DNA of 36,130 bases from assembly GCA_003141095.1 (NCBI GenBank), contig PLKM01000014.1, forward strand, positions 1 through 36,130, written 5' to 3'. A model generated the notes under the pieces. The model was not told the DNA's origin and did not search any database. It saw nothing but the letters and a program-made list of their open reading frames with translations. The stretch is from Acidimicrobiaceae bacterium (GTDB lineage Bacteria; Actinomycetota; Acidimicrobiia; Acidimicrobiales; RAAP-2). Below are positions 7,293 through 15,693 of this stretch, in pieces; position 1 is the first letter of the stretch, and the number at the start of each line of letters is the position of its first letter. A program made the position numbers and the translations under genes.

Positions 7293-7344
7293 TGTTAAAA
7301 TCTCTCAACTTGGGGTGAATTGTGTTAAAAAATCGCATATTGTG
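7293..7344 (+). promoter_or_regulatory. Two-box operator and promoter of the ABC-importer operon (DeoR-type, inferred)
   Basis: Box 1 at 7293-7310 (TGTTAAAATCTCTCAACT) and box 2 at 7322-7344 (beginning GTGTTAAAAAATCGCAT) recur before the deoR gene at 15636-15688 with 16/18 and 20/23 identity and nearly the same spacing (29 against 30 bases start to start). A candidate -10, CATATT at 7336-7341, lies inside box 2, so a bound repressor would block transcription. The start point would be near 7348, leaving a leader of about 115 bases. Binding by the DeoR protein encoded at 15694 is an inference from the shared sequence. Confidence 0.6.
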
Positions 7345-7462
7345 ACTCGATGGTCACTGTGCTTGTCTTCTCAAGGGCCATACGAGTTGATCTGAAGTAG
7401 CAATTGGTAGTGAGTACTTTGAACCGTCGAACCCTCGGGTTCTTTAAAAAAGGAGCTGGACT

Positions 7463-9118
7463 ATGAGAGAAAAGTTTAAAGGGGGTCTCGCCGCTCTGGC
7501 TCTCGCCCTCGTCGCAAGTACTTGCGTGCTCGCGCCATCAGTTGCGGGTGCCTCGGGTCAAGTGCCCTTGAACCTCGACAACGAGCAGGGAATGGAATGG
7601 GCCTGTTCGTTCAATCCCTTTCTCCCAACGTCGTCGCCGTATTCGGTTGGCGTCACGTATGAGACACTCGATTTCATCGACGCCCTGCAAAATGCCAAAG
7701 TGACGCCGTGGCTCGCTTCCGCGGATGCGTGGAGCAACAATGACAAGACGCTCACGTTCACGATTCGCTCCGGAGTGAAGTGGACCGACGGCAAGCCCTT
7801 CTCGGCTGCTGACGTGGCCTACACCTTCAACCTGCTCAAGAAGTACCCAGCCCTCGACTCCAACGCAGTCTGGTCGGTGCTTTCGAGCGTGAAGCAAGTG
7901 GGTAGTGACAAGGTCGTCTTCAACTTCTCGACCTCGGCAGTGCCGTACTTCTACTACGTCGCGGACCAGGTGCCAATCGTTCCCGAGCACATCTGGAGCA
8001 AGATTGCCAACCCCGTGACCGACCCCATCTCCAGTCCGGTTGGTACGGGTGGTTACATCATGTCCAAGTGCACGCCACAGAACATTCAATGGACGTCCAA
8101 TCCGCACTACTGGCAGCCCGGCTTGGCGCAGGTGAAGACGGTCAACATGCCCGCGTTCTTGTCGAACAACACCGCCAACGAATACTTGGCCACTGGCCAG
8201 TCCCAGTACGGCGCTCAGTTCATTCCGAACATCAAGTCGTACTACGTTGACAAGAAGGCCGGCAATAGCTACTGGTTCCCACCGGTCGCCAACGTGTCGC
8301 TCTTCCCGAACCTGACCGTCGCGGGCTTGAGTGACGTTGCCGTTCGCCAAGCAATCAGCTACGGCATTGACCGTGCAGCTGTTTCCAAGATTGGCGAGTA
8401 CGGCTACGAGCCGGCGGCCAGCCAGACCGGCATTGTGGCACCGACGTTCTCGTCGTGGTCGAGCAGTACCGCGATGAAGAGTGCGGGCTCCGGCTACGAC
8501 CCCGCGAAGGCGAAGGCGCTCTTGAAGGCCGACGGCTACAAGCTGGACAGCAGCGGCGTCTACGCGAAGAATGGCAAGCAGTTGGCGTTCACGGTCATCA
8601 CCAACGGTGGATACTCCGACTGGATCGCCTCGATGCAGGTCCTGAGCACGCAGTTGGCGAAGATCGGTATCAAGATCACGGTGGACCCGATCGCGAGCAG
8701 CAACTTCTACGCCGATGTCTACGCCGGCAAGTTCCAGCTCGCCTACAACGTTGAGACCGGTGGACCCTCGCCGTTCTACGAGTTCCGCCAGTGGCTGTAC
8801 TCGAAGAACTCGGCGCCCATTGGCCAAGCCGCGGCATCGAACTGGGAGCGTTACAACAGCCCCGCCGTCGACAAGCTGCTCAATCAGTACGGAGCGACGA
8901 CCAACGTGGCGACCCAGCACTCGATCATGAACCAGTTGCAGACGATCATGGTCCAGCAGGCGCCGGTCATCCCGGTCCTCGAAGAGGTCGACTGGTTCCA
9001 GTACAACACCAAGGAGTTCTCGGGATTCCCAACGGCGAAGAACCCCTTCGCGCAGCCAGCTCTGTACAACGAGCCCGACTGGGGCGTTGTTCTGCTGCAT
9101 CTGAAGCCGCTTAGTTAG
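7463..9118 (+). CDS. ABC importer substrate-binding protein, family 5 (oligosaccharide/peptide)
   Basis: A 551-residue extracytoplasmic binding protein of the SBP_bac_5 (OppA/DppA) family, which also contains cellobiose- and chito-oligosaccharide-binding members. Residues 1-30 are a Sec signal peptide (basic start, AALALALVAS core, cleavage likely after VAGA). Family landmarks follow: TFTIRSGVKWTDGKPFSAADVAYTF near 98-122, SSPVGTGGYIMSKC, then DVAVRQAISYGIDRAAV and the long C-terminal lobe. The AGGAG at 7451-7455 sits seven bases from the ATG. There is no lipobox: Cys21 is preceded by AST inside the hydrophobic core. In a one-membrane bacterium that is unusual for such proteins, so retention may depend on another feature. 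It leads the operon with permeases, ATPases and a hexosaminidase, hence chito-oligosaccharides are the inferred ligand. Confidence 0.88.
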   Translation: MREKFKGGLAALALALVASTCVLAPSVAGASGQVPLNLDNEQGMEWACSFNPFLPTSSPYSVGVTYETLDFIDALQNAKVTPWLASADAWSNNDKTLTFTIRSGVKWTDGKPFSAADVAYTFNLLKKYPALDSNAVWSVLSSVKQVGSDKVVFNFSTSAVPYFYYVADQVPIVPEHIWSKIANPVTDPISSPVGTGGYIMSKCTPQNIQWTSNPHYWQPGLAQVKTVNMPAFLSNNTANEYLATGQSQYGAQFIPNIKSYYVDKKAGNSYWFPPVANVSLFPNLTVAGLSDVAVRQAISYGIDRAAVSKIGEYGYEPAASQTGIVAPTFSSWSSSTAMKSAGSGYDPAKAKALLKADGYKLDSSGVYAKNGKQLAFTVITNGGYSDWIASMQVLSTQLAKIGIKITVDPIASSNFYADVYAGKFQLAYNVETGGPSPFYEFRQWLYSKNSAPIGQAAASNWERYNSPAVDKLLNQYGATTNVATQHSIMNQLQTIMVQQAPVIPVLEEVDWFQYNTKEFSGFPTAKNPFAQPALYNEPDWGVVLLHLKPLS

Positions 9119-9142
9119 AGAACTGCTGGGCTGAGTCGGGAG

Positions 9143-10126
9143 ATGAGATATTTAGTACGCCGTGTGGGCTTCCTGTTAGTTGCACTATGGGCCGCCCTAA
9201 CGTTGAACTTCCTCATCCCCCGACTCATGCCCGGCAATCCTGCCGAATCGATGATGGCGAAATTCCACGGCCACGTGAACCCCGCCGCCATCAAAGCCCT
9301 CGAAGTGGCCTTTGGGATCAATAACCACCAAAGCCTGATCTCCTCGTACTTCGAGTACATCAACAACACGCTGCACGGGAATCTCGGTCTCTCACTCAGT
9401 TACTTCCCGATTCCGGTGAGTACGGTGATCATGCGAGCGCTGCCTTGGTCACTCGGCCTCGTGGGGGTGAGCACGATACTGGGCTTCGTCATCGGAACGG
9501 CGCTCGGGGCAGTGGCGGCGTGGCGGCGTGGCGGGTTGTTGGACAGCGTGCTGCCGCCCGTCTTCATCGTCATCTCGGCCTTCCCCTATTTTTGGATCGG
9601 CCTTCTCTCAGTGTGGTTCTTCGCGCTGACCCTCGGATGGTTCCCCATTCTTGGTGGCTACACCGAGACGGCGACGGTGACGTGGAGTTTCTCCTTCGTG
9701 GGCGACATCTTGTGGCACGCGGTACTGCCCGCGTTCACGATTCTGCTCACCTCGATCGGTGGCTGGATTCTCACCATGCGCAACAACATGATCACGGTCG
9801 TCGCGGAAGACTACGTGAAGATGGCGCGGGCGAAGGGGCTCAAGCCACGACGAATCCTTTGGCAGTACGCCGGTCGAAACGCCTTGCTGCCCAACCTCAC
9901 GGGTTTTGCGATGTCGCTCGGTTTCGTCATTTCGGGCGCGATCCTGGTGGAGTACGTCTTCAACTACCCGGGCCTCGGCTTCACCCTGCTGCAGGCGGTG
10001 CAGAATGAGGACTACCCGCTGATGCAGTCGCTCTTCCTGCTCATCACCGTCGCCGTGTTGGTCGCGATATTCATCTCTGACATCGCGACCGCTCTCTTGG
10101 ATCCTCGCACCAGGAGCAGCTCATGA
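9143..10126 (+). CDS. ABC importer permease, DppB/OppB type
   Basis: A 327-residue inner-membrane permease with about six hydrophobic helices. The N terminus MRYLVRRVGFLLVALWAALTLNF and the PRLMPGNPAESMM segment are typical of DppB-like subunits. The cytoplasmic coupling loop is EDYVKMARAKGLKPRRILWQYAGRNALLP, the EAA motif that docks onto the ATPase; the last third, with SGAILVEYVFNYPGLG, is also highly conserved in the family. It follows the binding-protein gene by 24 bases and overlaps the next permease by four (ATGA), so subunits are made together. Forms the translocation pore with the following gene product. Confidence 0.9.
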   Translation: MRYLVRRVGFLLVALWAALTLNFLIPRLMPGNPAESMMAKFHGHVNPAAIKALEVAFGINNHQSLISSYFEYINNTLHGNLGLSLSYFPIPVSTVIMRALPWSLGLVGVSTILGFVIGTALGAVAAWRRGGLLDSVLPPVFIVISAFPYFWIGLLSVWFFALTLGWFPILGGYTETATVTWSFSFVGDILWHAVLPAFTILLTSIGGWILTMRNNMITVVAEDYVKMARAKGLKPRRILWQYAGRNALLPNLTGFAMSLGFVISGAILVEYVFNYPGLGFTLLQAVQNEDYPLMQSLFLLITVAVLVAIFISDIATALLDPRTRSSS

Positions 10127-11022
10127 GGTTTCTGTCCTCTCTTGGTGGCGCGCTCGCGAGGGCCTCGAAGTTCATTCGGCGTGACAAGAAGGCCGCCGCC
10201 GGATCCATCATCTTGTTCGTGCTTCTGTTGATCACGGCCTTTCCGTCGTGGTTCGCCCCCGACAATCCGTCGGCCGAGATCTACACCCCCGGCGTGGGCC
10301 TCTCGTGGTCCCATCTTCTGGGCACCACCTCCTTTGGTCAGGACGTCTTTTCCCAGCTCATCGTGGGAACGCGCCAATCGGTGATGATCGCGCTAATCGT
10401 GGGCCTGCTTTCGACGATTCTCTCGGTGGGCATCGGCATCACCGCGGCGTACTCGGGGGGAATGGTCGACGACGCCCTGTCGCTCATTACCGACGTGGTG
10501 CTCGTCATTCCGACGTTCCCTCTCATCATCGTGATCACCGCGTACCTCAAGGCCGCCAGCTTCTGGCTCATGGTATTCGTCCTCGTCATCACGGGTTGGT
10601 CGTACGGGGCCCGCCAACTCCGGGTCCAGGCGCTGTCGTTGCGCAACCGCGACTACCTCCTCGCGGCGAAGGCGCGCGGTGAGTCCAGTTGGTACGTGAT
10701 CTGCGTGGAGCTCATTCCGCCCATGACGTCGCTCATCGTCGCCAACTTCCTGAGTTCGGCCCTCTACGCGGTGTTGATGGCGGCGGGCCTGCAGTTCGTC
10801 GGGCTCGGCAACATCAACACCGAGTCGTGGGGCACCATGCTCTACTGGGCCCAGAACAACGAGGCGCTTTCGATTGGGCTGCCGCTCTGGGCGCTGGCCC
10901 CGGGAGTCGCCATCGCCATTCTGGGCAGCGCCCTGGCCCTGCTGAACTACGCCTTTGACGAAATAGCCAACCCCGCGCTGCGCCCGGTCTCGGCGAGACG
11001 TCTGAAGAAGGCCGAAGCGTGA
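10123..11022 (+). CDS. ABC importer permease, DppC/OppC type
   Basis: A 299-residue partner permease. It has the DppC-family N-terminal helix (KKAAAGSIILFVLLLITAFPSWFAPDNP), the HLLGTTSFGQDVFSQLIVGTRQSV segment just after it, and the EAA loop RNRDYLLAAKARGESSWYVICVELIPP. About six membrane helices. The start overlaps the upstream stop codon (ATGA) and its stop overlaps the GTG start of the first ATPase (GTGA), so the four transporter genes are translationally coupled. Works with the 9143 permease as a heterodimer. Confidence 0.9.
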   Translation: MRFLSSLGGALARASKFIRRDKKAAAGSIILFVLLLITAFPSWFAPDNPSAEIYTPGVGLSWSHLLGTTSFGQDVFSQLIVGTRQSVMIALIVGLLSTILSVGIGITAAYSGGMVDDALSLITDVVLVIPTFPLIIVITAYLKAASFWLMVFVLVITGWSYGARQLRVQALSLRNRDYLLAAKARGESSWYVICVELIPPMTSLIVANFLSSALYAVLMAAGLQFVGLGNINTESWGTMLYWAQNNEALSIGLPLWALAPGVAIAILGSALALLNYAFDEIANPALRPVSARRLKKAEA

Positions 11023-11990
11023 GCCAACCTATCCTGCAACTTCGTGATTTACGGGTCGAGTACGCGACGCCGACGGGCCCCGCCCTGGCGGTGAGCGGTG
11101 TGTCGCTCGATCTCGAACAGGGCGAGTTCCTCGCCATCGTTGGCGAGTCGGGCTGCGGCAAGTCCACCCTGCTGTTCGCCATCGCGCAACTCCTCACCTA
11201 CCCCGCGAGCCTCACCGGCGGTACGGTCGTGTTCGATGGCGTTGACCTCACGTCGCTGTCGCCCGAGGATCTGCGTCTTCATCGCTGGCGTGACATCTCG
11301 GTCGTGATGCAGAGTGCGATGAACGCCCTCAATCCCACGCTGACCATCGGCGCGCAGCTCGCCGATGCCTGTCGGGCCCACACGGACTGGGACCACGAGC
11401 GCATTGCCGAGCGCTCGGCGGAGGTCTTCTCCATGGTGTCGATCGACCCGGTGCATCTGAAGAGTTATCCGTTCCAGCTCTCGGGCGGCATGCGCCAGCG
11501 GGCCATGATCGCCATGGCCCTCTTGTTGGAGCCGAAGCTGGTGATCATGGACGAACCGACGTCGGCCTTGGATGTGGTCGCCCAGCGCTCGCTGATGCGC
11601 CAGGTCGAGACCTTGCGCCGCGAACTGGGATTCTCGGTGCTCTTCGTTACCCACGACATGAGCGTCGTTTCGCACTTCTCGGACCGGCTCGCCGTTATGT
11701 ACGCTGGAGAAGTGGTGGAGCTCGGCGCAACCCGTGAAGTTTTCGACCGGCCCCAGCACCCTTATTCCCAAGGCCTGATGGAGGCCTTCCCCTCGTTGTT
11801 CGGTGAGGTTCGCCCGCTCACGGGGATAGCCGGCAACCCCCCGTCGCTGGTGAATTCGCCGCCCGGATGTCTCTTCGCGCCTCGTTGCCCGCACGTCATG
11901 GACGAGTGCCGAGAGTGGCGCCCGGAGTTGGTCACCAACGGAACCCACGCCGTTCGATGCCACCTCATCAACAAGGTGTTGCGCACGTGA
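11019..11990 (+). CDS. ABC importer ATPase, DppD/OppD type
   Basis: A 323-residue ATP-binding subunit starting GTG. Walker A GESGCGKST (42-50), Q-loop VVMQSAMNALNP, signature LSGGMRQR (154-161), Walker B LVIMDEP (174-180), D-loop SALD and H-loop VTHDMS are all intact. After the nucleotide domain comes the C-terminal oligopeptide-transporter extension with GCLFAPRCPHVMDEC, whose cysteines are known in several family members to hold an iron-sulfur cluster. Overlaps both neighbours by four bases. Pairs with the next ATPase to power uptake. Confidence 0.92.
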   Translation: MSQPILQLRDLRVEYATPTGPALAVSGVSLDLEQGEFLAIVGESGCGKSTLLFAIAQLLTYPASLTGGTVVFDGVDLTSLSPEDLRLHRWRDISVVMQSAMNALNPTLTIGAQLADACRAHTDWDHERIAERSAEVFSMVSIDPVHLKSYPFQLSGGMRQRAMIAMALLLEPKLVIMDEPTSALDVVAQRSLMRQVETLRRELGFSVLFVTHDMSVVSHFSDRLAVMYAGEVVELGATREVFDRPQHPYSQGLMEAFPSLFGEVRPLTGIAGNPPSLVNSPPGCLFAPRCPHVMDECREWRPELVTNGTHAVRCHLINKVLRT

Positions 11991-12955
11991 GCGAGCCCAT
12001 CCTCAAGGTGCAGAGCCTGTCACGACAGTTCCGGGTCGGTGGATTTCGATCGCGGGGGCAGTTGCACGCCACCGACGAGGTCTCGTTCGAGGTGGCACCC
12101 GGCGAGATCGTGGCGCTGGTGGGCGAGTCGGGTTCGGGAAAGTCGACCATCGCGCGCGTTCTCGCGGGACTGTACCCGCCGACGTCGGGTTCGATCGTGT
12201 TCGAGAACAAGGTCCTTGGTCGCAAGCCAACCCGCAGCGTCCGCGGGCGTATGCCGATGGTCTTCCAGGATCCCTTCGGTTCCATCAATCCGGTGCTGCG
12301 GGTCGGGCACAGCCTGCTTCGATCGCTGAAGTTACACCGACCCGACGTGGCGAAGTCGGAGCGCTTCGCTGAGGCGGTCGCCCTCTTGGAGAAGGTTGGC
12401 CTGACGCCCGGGGTCGAGGTCCTCGAGCGCTATCCCCACGAACTCTCGGGTGGCCAGCGCCAGCGACTTGGTTTCGCCCAAGCCCTCGCGTCGCGACCCT
12501 CGTTGATTTTGGCCGATGAGCCGGTGTCGATGCTCGACGTTTCGATTCGCATCGGTCTCTTGAACGTCATGAAAGGGCTTCGCGACAACGATGGCGTCTC
12601 GCTGCTCTACATCACTCACGATCTGGCGAGTGCCCGTTACGTTGCGGACCGCATGATCGTCCTGTACGCTGGGCGCATCGTCGAAGAGGGCCTCACCGAA
12701 GAAGTCATTGGATCGCCGCAGCATCCCTACACGCGCCTGCTCATGTCGACGGCCCCCGATCCGCGCTTGAAGCTCACGGACTACGAGGGCGCCGACGATC
12801 TGGGTGAGCCGCCCAAAGTCATCAACCCCGGCCCGGGGTGCCGTTTTGCACCACGGTGTCCCCTGGTCATGGCGCAGTGTCGAACGAGCACGCCGGCCAT
12901 GGTCGAGCTGTCGCCGACCCACCGAGCGGCCTGTTATGCAGTCGAGAAGAAGTAG
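11987..12955 (+). CDS. ABC importer ATPase, DppF/OppF type
   Basis: A 322-residue second ATPase of the importer. The GTG at 11987 overlaps the upstream stop (GTGA) and gives VSEPILKVQSLSRQF, the normal family N terminus; a longer frame exists but would run through the previous gene. Walker A GESGSGKST near 47-55, Q-loop VFQDPFGSINP, signature LSGGQRQR near 153-160, Walker B LILADEP and H-loop ITHDLA are intact. The C terminus again has the four-Cys extension, GCRFAPRCPLVMAQC. The last base of its TAG stop is the first base of the GTG start of the hexosaminidase. Confidence 0.92.
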   Translation: MSEPILKVQSLSRQFRVGGFRSRGQLHATDEVSFEVAPGEIVALVGESGSGKSTIARVLAGLYPPTSGSIVFENKVLGRKPTRSVRGRMPMVFQDPFGSINPVLRVGHSLLRSLKLHRPDVAKSERFAEAVALLEKVGLTPGVEVLERYPHELSGGQRQRLGFAQALASRPSLILADEPVSMLDVSIRIGLLNVMKGLRDNDGVSLLYITHDLASARYVADRMIVLYAGRIVEEGLTEEVIGSPQHPYTRLLMSTAPDPRLKLTDYEGADDLGEPPKVINPGPGCRFAPRCPLVMAQCRTSTPAMVELSPTHRAACYAVEKK

Positions 12956-14487
12956 TGAATCTGGGACTGGTACCCCAGCCGCGTTCGATTGCGGCCCGGC
13001 CCGGGGGCGTCGTGTGGGAGTCGCCGTTACGAATCTCGGTTGAAGACGATTGGCGCGAGATCGTTGAGACCTTCGCCGTTGATCTGAGTGCCTCGATTGG
13101 TTGGCGGGTCGAGATCGTGGACGAACAAGCGAAACCCGATATTCAAATCCTGCGGGTTCTTGAGTACCGCGACGAGGACTACCAGATTCGAACCGGCGAG
13201 TGCACCACCATAGAGGCGAGCTCTCGGGCGGGCGCCTCCTACGCGCTGACGATGCTGCGCCAAATGGCGCCAGTGGCGCTGTGGTCGAACACCCTTCGAG
13301 AACTCGAAAAGATCGAGCTTCCACGATTCGTGATCAATGATGGTCCAAAATTCCGTTGGCGTGGGGTGCACCTCGACGTGGCGCGCCACTTCTGGGACGT
13401 GGCGACGGTGTGCCGGCTGATCGATCAACTGGCGGCGCATCGGCTCAATAAGTTGCACCTCCATCTGAACGACGATCAAGGCTGGCGGGTCGAGATTCCC
13501 ACGTGGCCGCGGCTGAGTGAGGTCGGTTCACGGCGCCGGTCCTCGCCCCTTGGTCACGAGGTCGACGGTCGTGATGACAACATTGCCCACGGTGGCTCTT
13601 ACAGCGCGAACGATCTCGCCATCATCCGAGAGCACGCGGTCAAACGGTGCGTGCAGATAGTCCCCGAAATCGATCTGCCCGGTCACGCGCAGGCCGTCAT
13701 CGCCGCGTACGCGCAGTTGGGCAACGTGAGCGAGCCACTCGAGGTCTGGACGCGCTGGGGCATTTCGGATCACGTCCTCAACGTCGGGCCCGAAGCCCTC
13801 GATTTCGCCGAAGAGGTGGTCTGCTACGTCGCGAGCCTCTTTCCCGACAGCCCAGTGCATATCGGGGGCGACGAATGTCCGACGACGGAGTGGGAAAGCA
13901 GTGCCCTCGCCCGAGCGGTGATGGATGAACACGGCTTCACCGAGGCTCGCCAACTGCAGGGCCTCTTCACGAAGCGCCTGACCGGAGCGCTGCAGCGGGA
14001 TCATCACGAAGTGATCGCCTGGGACGAGGTACTCGATGCGGACGACTCACCGGGAACCGTGATCATGGCGTGGCGCAGCTCGAGAAAGGGCGTCGAAGCC
14101 GCGAGGCGGGGTCGCGACGTCATCATGGCGCCCATGCAGTTCCTCTACTTCGACTGGCTGAACAGCGTGGACGCGGGCGAACCAATCGCGCTGACGCTCG
14201 CGCCCCAGGCCACCACCTGGGAGAAGGTCTACGGATTCTCGATATTTCCGCCGGGTCTCGAACCCGACCTTCGCCACCACATTCGTGGAGCGCAGGCTCA
14301 ACTGTGGAGCGAGTACATCGCGACACGCGACCATCTCGACTACATGGCCTTTCCACGAATCAGCGCCTTCAGTGAGGTGGCGTGGGGAACCAGCACCATG
14401 GTGAGCGATTTTCGCAAACGCCTCGCCCTTCATCTCGAGCGCCTCAGCGCGATGGGCGTGGCCTATCGACCACTCGACCCCGCATAA
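12955..14487 (+). CDS. Cytosolic GH20 beta-N-acetylhexosaminidase
   Basis: A 510-residue family 20 glycoside hydrolase that removes terminal beta-linked GlcNAc or GalNAc by substrate-assisted catalysis. It has the N-terminal GH20b domain (about 1-125) and a TIM barrel from about 128: FRWRGVHLDVARHFW, HRLNKLHLHLNDDQGWRVEI, EIDLPGHAQAV and HIGGDECPTTEW with the catalytic Asp306-Glu307 pair; WDEVLD and QAQLWSEYI follow as in the family. There is no signal peptide, so it acts inside the cell on oligosaccharides brought in by the importer encoded just upstream. The GTG start shares one base with the preceding stop codon, and its own TAA shares one base with the next ATG. This gene is the best clue that the importer handles chitobiose or similar sugars. 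Confidence 0.92.
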   Translation: MNLGLVPQPRSIAARPGGVVWESPLRISVEDDWREIVETFAVDLSASIGWRVEIVDEQAKPDIQILRVLEYRDEDYQIRTGECTTIEASSRAGASYALTMLRQMAPVALWSNTLRELEKIELPRFVINDGPKFRWRGVHLDVARHFWDVATVCRLIDQLAAHRLNKLHLHLNDDQGWRVEIPTWPRLSEVGSRRRSSPLGHEVDGRDDNIAHGGSYSANDLAIIREHAVKRCVQIVPEIDLPGHAQAVIAAYAQLGNVSEPLEVWTRWGISDHVLNVGPEALDFAEEVVCYVASLFPDSPVHIGGDECPTTEWESSALARAVMDEHGFTEARQLQGLFTKRLTGALQRDHHEVIAWDEVLDADDSPGTVIMAWRSSRKGVEAARRGRDVIMAPMQFLYFDWLNSVDAGEPIALTLAPQATTWEKVYGFSIFPPGLEPDLRHHIRGAQAQLWSEYIATRDHLDYMAFPRISAFSEVAWGTSTMVSDFRKRLALHLERLSAMGVAYRPLDPA

Positions 14488-15491
14488 TGGTCGGCGATCC
14501 CGACACCCTCTCACGACTTCGTCGGTTCCTGCCCACGGCGCCGCCGGACGTCGTTGAGCGTGTGCGGACATTCTCCACGACGCAACTGGTCGTCGTCCTC
14601 GAAGGGCTGGATCTCGCCAAGTCCGCGATTGACGAGATTGCCGGGCACTGGGACGGCTTTCGACGCGACGAGGTTTGGATACAACTCTTGGCCGACCTGG
14701 TGGTCGTGGTCGAGGAGCAGCGGGGCAATATAGATGCTCCGCTGCTCGTATGGCCGGACATGGAAGAGAGTGGGCCGAGTGGGCGACTGCTGTTCTTCTA
14801 CCTTTTCGCCCTCTGTCACGACGGGACGAGGGATTTTCTTCGCACGGCGGGTTGCCCCGAGGACGTCATTCATTCGACGTTCAGCGTGCTCCGCCGTCAC
14901 GCGCAGCTCCATGAACGAAAAATTGGGACCCTCGGCGTCGACGCGGGTTGGTGGATGATGCCGACGCTGCGCGGCGAAATAGTCCACGTGGGCAGTCTGC
15001 AGTTTCATCGCGTCACCCTGGGTGTCGGGACCCTCAGCCCTTTCCCGTGGTACGACGACGACCACGTCGCGACGCTCGGGGTGGGATTCCGTCGCGGCGA
15101 TCCCTCGATCGGCCTCCACATTCCCGAAGGGACCGATCTGTCGCCCGCTGCGTTGGACGCGACGTTGGAGCGTGCCTGCACGGTGCTCGGCGCTATGTGG
15201 CCGGTCGATCAGCGTCGGCTCGCGACGTGTCAGACCTGGATGCTCGAGGACCGGCTCAACGGTTATCTCTCCGCGACCAGCAACATCGTGCAGTTCCAAC
15301 AGAGGTTCAGCATGTTGCCCACCTGGCACGAGGACGACGGCGACGTGCTCGAATTCGTATTTCGCCAAACGGCACCTGTGCTGAACGAACTAAAGCCGAC
15401 AACCACTGCGCAGCGAGCGGTCCTCGACGTGCTCGCGCACGGCGGACATTGGCGTATCCGTACGGGCTGGCTCGACTTCGATGGAGCGTAA
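14487..15491 (+). CDS. GNAT-like acyltransferase-domain protein (NAT_N + GNAT_C type)
   Basis: A 334-residue soluble protein. The C-terminal half matches my memory of the GNAT_C domain (formerly DUF5596): a conserved W-Mt region (DAGWWMMPTLRGEIVHVGSLQFHRV), GLHIPEGTDLSPAALDATLERA, then TCQTWMLEDRLNGYLSATSNIVQFQQRF. The N-terminal part (about 1-125) corresponds to the helical NAT_N domain found with it. Proteins of this make-up are named acyltransferases from fold, but I know of no established substrate. The ATG overlaps the hexosaminidase stop by one base, so it is the last gene of the importer operon and is made with it. A role in acylating or deacylating an amino sugar or its derivative is an inference from location only. 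Confidence 0.7.
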   Translation: MVGDPDTLSRLRRFLPTAPPDVVERVRTFSTTQLVVVLEGLDLAKSAIDEIAGHWDGFRRDEVWIQLLADLVVVVEEQRGNIDAPLLVWPDMEESGPSGRLLFFYLFALCHDGTRDFLRTAGCPEDVIHSTFSVLRRHAQLHERKIGTLGVDAGWWMMPTLRGEIVHVGSLQFHRVTLGVGTLSPFPWYDDDHVATLGVGFRRGDPSIGLHIPEGTDLSPAALDATLERACTVLGAMWPVDQRRLATCQTWMLEDRLNGYLSATSNIVQFQQRFSMLPTWHEDDGDVLEFVFRQTAPVLNELKPTTTAQRAVLDVLAHGGHWRIRTGWLDFDGA

Positions 15492-15527
15492 GAGCCCATT
15501 TTGACGAGCGAGCGGTGTTGGGCGGTG

Positions 15528-15567
15528 TGGTCGTTCCCCGGAGGTTTCCCGGTTTTGGGAGCGACCA
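15528..15567 (+). terminator. Hairpin ending the importer-hexosaminidase operon
   Basis: An 11-base-pair stem (15528-15538 with 15557-15567; TGGTCGTTCCC against GGGAGCGACCA, one G-T pair) with an 18-base loop, 36 bases after the acyltransferase stop. No T tract, so the terminator reading is likely but not sure. Confidence 0.5.
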
Positions 15568-15635
15568 GCGCTCATACCCGGGCAACCAAGAGCGAGGGCT
15601 GCACGGTCGTGTCTTCGTAAGGAGGGGGTAATTTC

Positions 15636-15688
15636 TGTCAAAATATCTCAACTCGTAGGCCACGAGTGTTAAAAAATCACATAATATG
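15636..15688 (+). promoter_or_regulatory. Two-box operator and promoter of the deoR operon
   Basis: Box 1 at 15636-15653 (TGTCAAAATATCTCAACT) and box 2 at 15666-15688 (beginning GTGTTAAAAAATCACAT) repeat the element found at 7293-7344. A good -10, TAATAT at 15682-15687, lies in box 2 and ends seven bases before the ATG at 15694, which points to a leaderless mRNA. A GGAGGGGG run at 15620-15627 is too far upstream to be the ribosome-binding site. The arrangement implies self-repression by the DeoR-type protein. Confidence 0.6.
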
Positions 15689-15693
15689 GGGCG

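Noticed and set aside
7538-9100. A 520-codon minus-strand open frame opposite the binding-protein gene
   Set aside because: Antisense shadow of a clear SBP family 5 gene that has a strong ribosome-binding site and signal peptide.
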